Assembly (NCBI GenBank): GCA_018334675.1
Contig: JAGXLL010000018.1
Coordinates: 1 to 49,673, forward strand
DNA: 49,673 nt
Source of the DNA: Bacteroidales bacterium
Lineage (GTDB): Bacteria; Bacteroidota; Bacteroidia; Bacteroidales; UBA12077
Direction: 5' to 3'
The position numbers were made by a program, and so were the translations under genes. The notes under the pieces are model-generated. The model did not search any database and was not told where the DNA came from. It was given only the letters and a program-made list of their open reading frames with translations. This document shows, piece by piece, positions 32,907 through 40,578 of the stretch (its first letter is position 1; the number at the start of each line of letters is the position of its first letter).

Positions 32907-34698
32907 CAGGCGGCATTTGTTGATGGCTGATCTTATATTCAATCTTGTCCGAGCGGTTTCCCAGGCTCCGGCTTTTCTTCCATTGCTTGACGGCCTGGTT
33001 GACATGGCCGGTCTTGAAAAGAATGTCCCCAAAATGTTCAACGATATCAGCGTCGTCATACCCCCCATTTCTTATGGCTTTGTCTATGTATTTGCGCGCT
33101 TTGTTATACTTACCCTGCTTATAGAGGATCCAGGCGTAAGTATCCAGGTAAATGGCATTTTCTGGTTCCTGCTCAATGACTTTTTTACTGTAACGCCGCG
33201 CTTTATCCAGTTGTTCACCCCTAACGGAAAGATAATAACTGTAGTTGTTAAGCACCAGGGTATTATCCGGATCCATGCCCAGCACCTTCTCGAAATATTT
33301 CCATGCCTCCTGATAATTGTTCGTATTATAATTTGCTTCCGCCAGCTGGGTATAGAACTGGATCTTCACCTGCCGGTCGCTGCCCAGATGGTTCTCTCCT
33401 TCTTCAAGGAGGGAGCGGGCGGTATCGGCTTTATTGATCTGAAGGGCCCCAATGCTGGTTAAGAGATAGAGACGGGGCTTACGGGGATAGGCATCAATGG
33501 CTTTGAGCCCATACCGGAACATATTGCTGAACTGTGATGTGAGGCTGTATACCGACAGCAGTTGATCCCAATAGATGTATTTGCCGTTTTGTCCTTGGGC
33601 AAGGGTCTTCAAATGGTCTATCGACTTTTTGTATTCGTTCTGCTTCAGGTAATAATCGGCGTACATGGCATGGATCTCAGCTTTGCCGGGATGATATTTG
33701 TTCATTGAATCCAGGGCGGCATGGACCTCATATTGATACCGGTTGAGCCTTTTGTTGTCGCTGAGAAAATTCATCACCATAAGCATCTTATCCCGGAAAT
33801 CCACGTTGGAATTGGGGATAACTTGTTTGTTCAGGATATCCAGCGCCTTCCCGTATTTCTCCTGCTGGTTGTAATACTTCACCATGGAGAGCTGCCCCAG
33901 GTTGTTGGTACTGTCGATGGCGAAAAGCTTGTCGTACATCTTACCGGCTTTGTCGTACTCCTTGAAGGTAGCATAGAGCTCGGCCAGCATCCCGTAGTAC
34001 CTGGCCTCATCAGGAAAATGCTCAATCAATTCTTTCACCTGCCCGACGGCCTTCTCCTTCTCTCCAAGTTTGGTGTAGATCATCTTCTTGAGGATCGCGA
34101 TCTGCTCATTAAACCCCATCCGTGTTTCGATCTTATTGTAATACACCAGGGCTTCCCTGTATTTTTCATTTTTCTGGTACAATTGAGCCAGCCGGAAGAG
34201 GATATCCATATCCTCGATGGTCTTGTTTTGGACGAGAAACTGATACTGAGTCAGGGCACTGTCGAGGGTGTTGCTCTGAAGATGCAGGTTGGCCAGGTGA
34301 AGCCGGTACCATTTGTTACCGGGCGCATACTGTACAGCCTTTTGGGCGTTTTTGACGGCTTCGTCCGACTCATTGATCTGACTGGCGATCAATGACATCT
34401 GGTAATAGGGATCAGCGGCATGGGGACGAAGATCCGCACATTGTTGAAAAAGCTCCAGGGCATCACTGTTCTGCCCAAGAAGGCGCAGCTTGGTGGCTTC
34501 TACGAACTTAAACTGATATTCGATCTGTTGATCCGCTGACAATTCTTTTAATGCCGTATCAACTTCTATCTTCTCCTTCTCCCCATCCTTTCTTGTGGTC
34601 TCCTTCATACTTGAACAACCGACAAACAAAAGCATGAATGCAGCAATCAAGAATACTACCGACCGACTTCGGTGATGATCCTTCATAATAAACCTCAT
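32890..34698 (-). CDS. Tetratricopeptide-repeat lipoprotein
   Basis: A 602-residue protein with a lipoprotein signal (SVVFLIAAFMLLFVGCSS, Cys at about 28), then about 12 tetratricopeptide repeats over almost the whole length (for example DALELFQQCADLRPHAADPY, EAWKYFEKVLGMDPDNTLVL, KARRYSKKVIEQEPENAIYL). The first Met may be residue 1 or 5 (MRFIM). It is a protein-interaction scaffold, probably on the periplasmic side. Its place between a nucleotidyltransferase/dut pair and DUF4292/EnvC is a conserved Bacteroidota arrangement, suggesting an envelope job. No catalytic domain is visible. Confidence 0.88.
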   Translation of the reverse strand: MRFIMKDHHRSRSVVFLIAAFMLLFVGCSSMKETTRKDGEKEKIEVDTALKELSADQQIEYQFKFVEATKLRLLGQNSDALELFQQCADLRPHAADPYYQMSLIASQINESDEAVKNAQKAVQYAPGNKWYRLHLANLHLQSNTLDSALTQYQFLVQNKTIEDMDILFRLAQLYQKNEKYREALVYYNKIETRMGFNEQIAILKKMIYTKLGEKEKAVGQVKELIEHFPDEARYYGMLAELYATFKEYDKAGKMYDKLFAIDSTNNLGQLSMVKYYNQQEKYGKALDILNKQVIPNSNVDFRDKMLMVMNFLSDNKRLNRYQYEVHAALDSMNKYHPGKAEIHAMYADYYLKQNEYKKSIDHLKTLAQGQNGKYIYWDQLLSVYSLTSQFSNMFRYGLKAIDAYPRKPRLYLLTSIGALQINKADTARSLLEEGENHLGSDRQVKIQFYTQLAEANYNTNNYQEAWKYFEKVLGMDPDNTLVLNNYSYYLSVRGEQLDKARRYSKKVIEQEPENAIYLDTYAWILYKQGKYNKARKYIDKAIRNGGYDDADIVEHFGDILFKTGHVNQAVKQWKKSRSLGNRSDKIEYKISHQQMPPDADQE

Positions 34699-34768
34699 AA
34701 TATCCTTTACACGTGGGTATCAGTTCTTGCAATGCCTGGTGCCATCGCTTGTGATCTGATGCCTCTGA

Positions 34769-35773
34769 TTACAATTTAATGTTGGTATAATCACCCACAC
34801 TCAGGTCCGTGGGGTTGCCTTCAATGTTGACATGGTTGCCTACCATAGAATTCTCTGCGTTTACGCCCTTCAGGACCGCCTCGGACTGAATGATGGAGTT
34901 ATTTATTAACGCATTATCGATCTTGGTATTATTTCCGATGGATACATACGGACCGATCACTGAATCCTTAATGGTAACACCGTCTCCAATGTAACAGGGT
35001 TCCAGAATGACGCTGTTTTCTACACGGGCCGACTCGGATCGCAGATCGTCCTTTTTTATGTATTTCAGTATCTCCTGGTTGGTGGCCACGGTGGCATTCT
35101 TGTTCCCGCAGTCATACCATTCGTCGACCACGGAGGTGGTGAATCGATTCCCTTTACTCCGCAGGTTCTCCAGGGCGTCGGTAAGCTGATATTCGCCGTT
35201 GCCCATAATATTGTTGTCCATCAGGTAATCGATCTCACTTTTCAGATCGGCCCCTTCGCGAAAATAATACACACCTATGATGGCTTCATCGGAGACAAAA
35301 GAGGAAGGTTTCTCATAAAACCCGTCGACGAATCCACCGCCATCTTTCTTCACCACACCAAAGGAACTGGGATCGTCCACGCGTTTGGTCCATATAATAC
35401 CATCGGAGGAGGTATCCAGCTTAAAATGTGCCTTGAATAAGGTATCGGAGAAGGCGACGATCACCTTGCCGTCTAAAGTTTTCTGGGCACAATGTACGGC
35501 ATGTGCAGTACCCAGGGGCGTCTCCTGATAAGAGATGCGGGGTGTGGCCCCCAGTTCGCGGGCCAGGTCCCTCAGCTCCTCTTCCACCCGGTCTCCAAAA
35601 TCGCCGATAACGAAATTGATCTCGTCGATCTCCTCATCAAGCACTTCGCGTATCCCATATAACAGATGATTGACGATGGTCTTGCCTGCTATCTTGATCA
35701 GGGGTTTGGGAGTGGTAAGGGTGTGGGGCCGCATGCGCTTGCCCACGCCGGCCATGGGAATAATGATTTTCAT
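34769..35773 (-). CDS. Sugar nucleotidyltransferase with left-handed beta-helix domain
   Basis: A 334-residue cytoplasmic enzyme of the RmlA/GlmU-like group that joins a sugar 1-phosphate to a nucleoside triphosphate. The start motif MKIIIPMAGVGKRMRPHTLT, followed by TPKPLIKIAG, gives the family's G-x-G-x-R-x-x-P-x-T-x-x-x-P-K-P signature. The Asp of FSDTLF and the motif GNGEYQLTDALENL are typical. The last 80 residues show hexapeptide-like repeats (ILEPCYIGDGVTIKDSVIG, YVSIGNNTKIDNALINNSII) of a left-handed beta-helix. The open frame extends to 35926 but overlaps dut; the ATG at 35773 starts directly with the catalytic motif. Sugar specificity cannot be assigned. dut lies 10 bases upstream. 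Confidence 0.9.
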   Translation of the reverse strand: MKIIIPMAGVGKRMRPHTLTTPKPLIKIAGKTIVNHLLYGIREVLDEEIDEINFVIGDFGDRVEEELRDLARELGATPRISYQETPLGTAHAVHCAQKTLDGKVIVAFSDTLFKAHFKLDTSSDGIIWTKRVDDPSSFGVVKKDGGGFVDGFYEKPSSFVSDEAIIGVYYFREGADLKSEIDYLMDNNIMGNGEYQLTDALENLRSKGNRFTTSVVDEWYDCGNKNATVATNQEILKYIKKDDLRSESARVENSVILEPCYIGDGVTIKDSVIGPYVSIGNNTKIDNALINNSIIQSEAVLKGVNAENSMVGNHVNIEGNPTDLSVGDYTNIKL

Positions 35774-35783
35774 GTTTCTCTTT

Positions 35784-36218
35784 TTAGTGGGTTCCAGTAT
35801 GTCCGAATCCTCCGGCTGAGCGAGGCGTCTGGTTGATCTCTTCAGCTTCTTCAAGCTCGATCTTCTCGATGCGGGAAACCACCATCTGGCAGATGCGCTC
35901 CCCGGAGGTGATCTCGACGCGTTCATTGGAGAGGTTGATCACGATGATACCGATCTCACCCCTGTAATCCGCATCTATGGTGCCCGGGGTGTTCAGCACG
36001 GTGATGCCCTTCTTGAGGGTGAGCCCGCTGCGGGGTCGTATCTGCGCCTCATAGCCTTCAGGTAGCTCAATGAAAAGCCCGGTGGGGATAAGGGTCCGCT
36101 CCAGGGGTTTCAGTGTAACAGGCCCCTCGATGTTGGCCCGCAGATCCAGTCCCGACGACCACTCGGTGCTGTACTTCGGTAAATCATTCTTCGATTTGTT
36201 GATAATCTTTACTTTCAT
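35784..36218 (-). CDS. dut: dUTP diphosphatase
   Basis: Trimeric dUTPase that hydrolyses dUTP to dUMP and pyrophosphate, keeping uracil out of DNA and supplying dTMP synthesis. The 144 residues are the standard length. All five dUTPase motifs are visible: SSGLDLRA (1), [11 protein letters not shown] (2), [16 protein letters not shown] (3, with the catalytic Asp), GERICQMVV (4) and [13 protein letters not shown] (5, the mobile C-terminal arm). It is the first gene after a repeat-rich spacer and is followed at 10 bases by the nucleotidyltransferase, so it probably heads this operon. Confidence 0.97.
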   Translation of the reverse strand: MKVKIINKSKNDLPKYSTEWSSGLDLRANIEGPVTLKPLERTLIPTGLFIELPEGYEAQIRPRSGLTLKKGITVLNTPGTIDADYRGEIGIIVINLSNERVEITSGERICQMVVSRIEKIELEEAEEINQTPRSAGGFGHTGTH

Positions 36219-36646
36219 GATATAATCGATTGTTTATCGTCCCGTATTATTTATTTATATTGAATGTTTAATGTTGAAGATTTGAACGTTGAACGCTTGA
36301 TATTAAAGGTTGGGCCCCATCCGAAAAGTAATTTGTTGGAGAATAAGGCCTTTTATTGTTTTGGAATGCGCCAATAGAGATAATTTGAACCGATCAAAAA
36401 TTCATGTTTTTTTATTAAACAGACTTTTTGTAGTGGCCTTAAGGGTCAACGTTAAGAAGTTGAACGATAAGGGGTTGAACGATAAAAATTGAACGTTTGA
36501 CGTTGAACGTTTGACGTTAAAAATTTGAAATTCAATTTCTAACATCATCTTCTCTTCCTTAGCCTTAGCCTTAGCCTTAACCTCCGTTTTGCCTTAGCCT
36601 TAGCCTTAGCCTCCGTTTTCGCCTCAGCCTCAGCCTTAGCCTTAGC
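36219..36646. other. Noncoding region filled with simple repeats
   Basis: A 428-base spacer between wzx-like and dut genes without a credible coding frame. It contains two patches of GTTGAACG-type words (about 36262-36306 and 36444-36530), an AT-rich middle, and a CCTTAG array (36556-36648) that runs up to the last codons of the flippase gene. The dut promoter must lie near 36220-36260, an AT-rich stretch. Confidence 0.65.
36444..36530. repeat. GTTGAACG-type dispersed word array
   Basis: Near-repeats of GTTGAACGNT/ATTGAACGTTTGACGTT: GTTGAACGATAAGGG, GTTGAACGATAAAAA, TTGAACGTTTGACG (twice). The same word occurs at 36285 and at 19466. Unit length is irregular (8-16 bases). Confidence 0.7.
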
Positions 36647-36648
36647 CT
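36556..36648. repeat. CCTTAG hexamer array with a roughly 30-bp higher-order unit
   Basis: Six-base units CCTTAG occur in blocks of about three to four, each block ending in CCTCCGTTTT, so that a higher-order unit of about 30 bases appears twice, followed by a CCTCAG/CCTTAG block. It touches the stop codon of the flippase gene (36647). Confidence 0.8.
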
Positions 36649-38131
36649 ATCTCCCCAAAAATTCTCTCACATCACTAAGTCGTATCTTTTCTTTAACAAA
36701 AACAACACCAATAAATGCCAGCAAAAATAACGAATTAAAAAGATATTTATAGTATATGGCCGGATAATGTATCCGGGTTGTTATAAACCAGATGCCCAGG
36801 GCCAAAGCAGTATAAAAAGCTATGGCCCCCACAGGATATGGGATCTTGTAATGTCCGCGGCCTATGAAAAAAGAGATGACCATCATCGAGAAGTAGCAGA
36901 TCAGCGTGGCCCAGGCAGCCCCTTCGTAACCGTATACGGGTACCAGCAGAAAGTTCATGGCAAGGGTGATCCCGGCACCCACCAGTGAAATCACAGCCCC
37001 ATAGCGGGTGAGATTGCTGAGCTTATACCATATAGACAGGTTGTAGTTGACCCCTAAAAAAAGGTTGGCCATCAGGATGATCGGAACGATATGCAAGCCG
37101 CTGTGATGCTTCCCCGCGATGAACCATTTGAAGATATCCAGGTACAGCATCACCACAAGGAAAATAAGCAGGCCAAACAGGACAAAGTAACGCATCACCC
37201 GGGAATATACCTCCCGGGCATCGTGATCCTTCATTTTGGCGAAATAGAAGGGTTCAGCGGCATATCTGAACATCTGTATGAAGATGGTCATCAGCATGCC
37301 CAGTTTGTAATTGGCTCCGTAAATCCCGAGCTGGCGCATAGGCTGCTGATCGGCTGGCACCAGCTGTTTGATCAGCTCCTTGTCCGCCACTTCATTGATG
37401 GTTCCGGCCATTCCAACTACCAGCAAAGGCATGGAGTACTTCAGGATCCGCTTCAGCAACCTCAAATCGATCAGTCCCACCGAAATATTGATCTCAGGCA
37501 ACAAAAACAACAGGGTGAAGAAACTCGCCAACAGGTTGGATACAAAAACATACCCCACGCCCACAGCAGGATCGTAAACAGCATCCAAAAACCCGAAACC
37601 GCCCTGTTTGATCAGCCAGGGAAAAGCAATAAAGAAGAGGAAATTAAAAAAGAGGTTGACCACGACATTGAAGATCTTCAGGAACCCGAATTTTTTTGCT
37701 TTCTCCTCAAAACGAAGTTTAGCGAAAGGTACGGCCGAAAAGGCATCAATGGCCACCACCATGGAGAACAAGATGATCAGATAGCTGCGATTGGGATATT
37801 CCAGCACCCGGGCAATGGAGGGATTAAAGATCAGGATGATGGCAATAAAAAGCAGGGTGCTGGTGAACAGGGAAGCCATGATGGTCGAATAAACCCTGCG
37901 GGGTTGTTCTTCCGATTTGGTGAAGCGGAAGTAACCTGTTTCCAGTCCATAAGTAAGAAATATCAGCAGGAATACCACATAAGCGTATAGGTTGGTGACG
38001 ATGCCATACTGTTCCACGGAGAAGATGTTCGTATAAAAAGGGGTAAGCACCACATAGTTCAGAAAACGGGGTACGATGGTCCCCAATCCGTATAAGGCGG
38101 TTTGTCCGGCTAATCGCTTATATTGCTGCAC
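36647..38131 (-). CDS. Wzx-like polysaccharide flippase (MATE/MVF superfamily)
   Basis: A 494-residue inner-membrane protein with about 14 membrane helices, matching the O-antigen/lipid-linked oligosaccharide flippase group (polysaccharide biosynthesis protein). The opening LAGQTALYGLGTIVPRFLNY, followed by VVLTPFYTNIFSVEQYGIV, is the typical first helix pair of this family. The central loop with DKELIKQLVPADQQPMRQLG and helices such as AISLVGAGITLAMNFLLVPV fit. No glycosyltransferases or other wzx/wzy genes adjoin it, so it is not in a capsule locus; the position near dut and an EnvC-like gene is usual in Bacteroidota. The substrate is unknown. Its 3' end abuts a CCTTAG repeat array. Confidence 0.88.
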   Translation of the reverse strand: MQQYKRLAGQTALYGLGTIVPRFLNYVVLTPFYTNIFSVEQYGIVTNLYAYVVFLLIFLTYGLETGYFRFTKSEEQPRRVYSTIMASLFTSTLLFIAIILIFNPSIARVLEYPNRSYLIILFSMVVAIDAFSAVPFAKLRFEEKAKKFGFLKIFNVVVNLFFNFLFFIAFPWLIKQGGFGFLDAVYDPAVGVGYVFVSNLLASFFTLLFLLPEINISVGLIDLRLLKRILKYSMPLLVVGMAGTINEVADKELIKQLVPADQQPMRQLGIYGANYKLGMLMTIFIQMFRYAAEPFYFAKMKDHDAREVYSRVMRYFVLFGLLIFLVVMLYLDIFKWFIAGKHHSGLHIVPIILMANLFLGVNYNLSIWYKLSNLTRYGAVISLVGAGITLAMNFLLVPVYGYEGAAWATLICYFSMMVISFFIGRGHYKIPYPVGAIAFYTALALGIWFITTRIHYPAIYYKYLFNSLFLLAFIGVVFVKEKIRLSDVREFLGR

Positions 38132-38137
38132 ACGAGG

Positions 38138-40435
38138 TTATTTTAGTCCCTGTTCATTGAATAATATGAAGCCGAAGTTAAAAAGAAAATAGAAATTTTT
38201 ATTACGCTTCTCATAGTAGTTTACCGTCAGGCTGGCGGGACCGAATACCGTGTGATATACCATCGTGCCGCTGAGCATGGTATGGTAATGGTTTAGGGCA
38301 GGGGCATAACCGGCCGTTTTGTCCGGTAATTCAATGATCTTCTTATAAGGGATGAAGGCATGCGCGGCGGCACGCAGCTGAAACTTCTCATTGAACTCCA
38401 GGACGGGGTTGAGGCCGGCAGCCAGATAATGGTTGCCTATATAATTGGGAAGGTGAAGGGTTTTGCTGTGGGGCAGCGGGTTGTAGTATGACCCGTGCAG
38501 CAGGGTAGAGTGGTAATTGCTGAAGAAATCCCGGTTGGAATAGTTCCCTTCCATCCGAAAACCCAGCTTAAAATTTTCACTTATATCCCAGAAGGTTTGA
38601 TATTCCAGGTGAAGGTTAAGCCAGTGGTGTTTCTGCGACTGTGGCCGGGTTAGAAAATCATTGCTTCCGGGCTCAAATTGCTCTTTACCGCGAACAAGCG
38701 ACCCCCGCGCCTGGAAACGGCTGCCGGATGAGGGAAACTGCCGGTAATTCAGTGTGTTCATATCATATTCCAGGTAAGATGTGAAGTAATTGAAGTTCGT
38801 GGTCTCGGCCGTATCGGCCTTTCTGAATTTATCCTGCAGGTAATATTCGGAACTGGTGTTGCCCAGATTGAAGCCCAGTTTGAGCGTACCGTTGTAATCG
38901 ACCGGAAGGCCTGCTTCACCTTTAAACAGGTTATCGCTGTAAATCAGGTAAGCCGGCCGCACATCTTCAAAGAACGGCTCATTGGAGCTGTTAAAATAGT
39001 CCCATCGGTTCAGCACAATGGCAGAACGCAGATAGAACTCCGGGAACCAGGGAAAATCGATGCGTCCCTCCAGCTTCGCGGAACTGTATAGCCTTCCGTA
39101 ATAGACATTCGCCAGGACCCGCTTCGAATATTTACCCAGGTGGTGATACCGCACCATGCCAAAACCCTGGTTGATGGAGCTGGAGGATATGTTACCCCCG
39201 ATGCTGGCCCGAAAACGACTCTGTTGATCGATGTTCAGCAACAGATCGAACTGCCCGTCAGTGGAGTCATAATAGGCCCTGGGATAGATGGTCCGGATGT
39301 TGTCGTCGGCCAGCAGTTTGAAGTAATCATCCTTAAATTCCCCAACCGAAAAAGTATCTCCATATCTCCTGATGTAGTGTTGGATATACCGTTTCTGGCC
39401 GGATTGTACTCCGCGGATCCGCACCTTCTTGAATTGCAAGGTGGGCAGGGATGAACGGAACGATTCCCGTCGTTCCTGAAGAATCTTCTTGTCACGGCGA
39501 ACAGGGATTTTATGCATCAGACTATCCATGTTCCGTATGGTTGTTCGATACCCTTTACGGATGACATGGGGTGCTTTCCGGAAGTTGAACAGGCTGGTGC
39601 TGTCCAGGTTGATGTCGATCAGGAAGCCCGTGGAATCGGGCAGTGTATAATCGGTGCTGCCCAAAAACACATTTTGTATCTGCAGCAGGATGTCGTCGGC
39701 TTCCGGCTGAGCGGCATTTTTGGCCGTCTTGCTTCCGATCAGATAATCGGGATCGAAATCTTTCTGTATCACATCGGCGGGAAAGTTATTTTTCATGCCC
39801 CCGTCGAAATAAACGATGCTGTCGGTCTCGATAGGCCGGTAATAAAAGGGGAAGGTCATGGAGGTCCGGATGGCCAGGGCCAGGTTGCCGCTGTCGAACA
39901 CCACCTCTTTGTTGTTGGTGATGTCGGTGGCCACACACCGGAAGGGCACGAAAAGGTTGTTGAAGCTCTCCTGGGCTTTCTCCTGGGCCGGACCCATGAA
40001 CCTGAGAAACTGGTAATCCATCATATGCGTGCTCAGCAGGCTGGAGGGCAGCTTGGCCCGTGGAACGGAATCCTCTACCTCGATGTTAAAACTGAAAAGC
40101 GACGGATAGGCATCATTCCTCTTGAAATGATACCTGAATTTTTCCGGTACAATACCATTGGCCCATTGCACGAATTCGGGAGAGGTAACCAGTTCCTCCA
40201 TCTCCCGCGGTGAATAACCGGTGGCATATAATCCTCCGATGATGGCGCCCATGGAGGTGCCGGCGATGTAATCGATGGCGATGTCATGTTCTTCCAGGGC
40301 TTTGATCACCCCAATATGCGCCAATCCTTTGGCCCCTCCGCCACTGAGCACCAGCCCGACCGTCTTTTGGGCATAGGTGGCAGTGCCGTACAGGGACAGG
40401 AGCAGAAGACATATGACAAGAGACCTTTTCAGCAT
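38138..40435 (-). CDS. Patatin-like phospholipase fused to an outer-membrane barrel (PlpD/type Vd-like)
   Basis: A 765-residue exported protein. The signal peptide (1-22, ending ATYAQ) is followed by a patatin domain (about 25-240). This has the oxyanion loop LSGGGAKGLAHIGV, the nucleophile Ser61 in GTSMGAI, and Asp211 in YFDGGMKNNFPAD, so the Ser-Asp dyad is intact. A POTRA-like stretch follows (about 325-410). The last 350 residues have alternating beta strands ending in NFGFILFNEQGLK, typical of a BamA/TpsB-type 16-strand barrel (YYEKRNKNFYFLFNFGFILF). This layout is that of PlpD-type two-partner-in-one (type Vd) secretion. Whether the patatin part is surface-exposed or periplasmic is not visible. 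It stands between a flippase and a histidine kinase. Confidence 0.9.
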   Translation of the reverse strand: MLKRSLVICLLLLSLYGTATYAQKTVGLVLSGGGAKGLAHIGVIKALEEHDIAIDYIAGTSMGAIIGGLYATGYSPREMEELVTSPEFVQWANGIVPEKFRYHFKRNDAYPSLFSFNIEVEDSVPRAKLPSSLLSTHMMDYQFLRFMGPAQEKAQESFNNLFVPFRCVATDITNNKEVVFDSGNLALAIRTSMTFPFYYRPIETDSIVYFDGGMKNNFPADVIQKDFDPDYLIGSKTAKNAAQPEADDILLQIQNVFLGSTDYTLPDSTGFLIDINLDSTSLFNFRKAPHVIRKGYRTTIRNMDSLMHKIPVRRDKKILQERRESFRSSLPTLQFKKVRIRGVQSGQKRYIQHYIRRYGDTFSVGEFKDDYFKLLADDNIRTIYPRAYYDSTDGQFDLLLNIDQQSRFRASIGGNISSSSINQGFGMVRYHHLGKYSKRVLANVYYGRLYSSAKLEGRIDFPWFPEFYLRSAIVLNRWDYFNSSNEPFFEDVRPAYLIYSDNLFKGEAGLPVDYNGTLKLGFNLGNTSSEYYLQDKFRKADTAETTNFNYFTSYLEYDMNTLNYRQFPSSGSRFQARGSLVRGKEQFEPGSNDFLTRPQSQKHHWLNLHLEYQTFWDISENFKLGFRMEGNYSNRDFFSNYHSTLLHGSYYNPLPHSKTLHLPNYIGNHYLAAGLNPVLEFNEKFQLRAAAHAFIPYKKIIELPDKTAGYAPALNHYHTMLSGTMVYHTVFGPASLTVNYYEKRNKNFYFLFNFGFILFNEQGLK

Positions 40436-40454
40436 GGAGATAAAATTAAGTTGT

Positions 40455-40550
40455 TATCAGCACTAAGCACTTCACAGCACCTTTCTTATAGCGCTAAACA
40501 CAGCACTTAGTACATTTTCCAACCCAAGCGGCGGAAAGTTCTAAGCGCTT
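40455..40550. repeat. GCGCTAAGCG-type repeats downstream of the histidine kinase
   Basis: In the 143-base spacer between kinase and patatin genes, near-copies of one word occur: CAGCACTAAGCACTT (about 40459-40473), TAGCGCTAAACAC, CAGCACTTAGTA and TCTAAGCGCTTGAAC (about 40538). They belong to the same family as copies inside the kinase gene and after pheS. Confidence 0.65.
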
Positions 40551-40578
40551 GAACAATTAAAACTTTTTTGAATCGATT

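Noticed and set aside
34706-34719. CACGTG core (34710-34715) considered as a fifth parS site
   Set aside because: The flanks (TTTA / GGTA) do not form GTTC/GAAC arms; only the common 6-base core matches.
36556-36648. CCTTAG array considered as a CRISPR array or telomere-like end
   Set aside because: The units are contiguous hexamers without unique spacers and there are no cas genes; the chromosome continues on both sides, so it is not an end.
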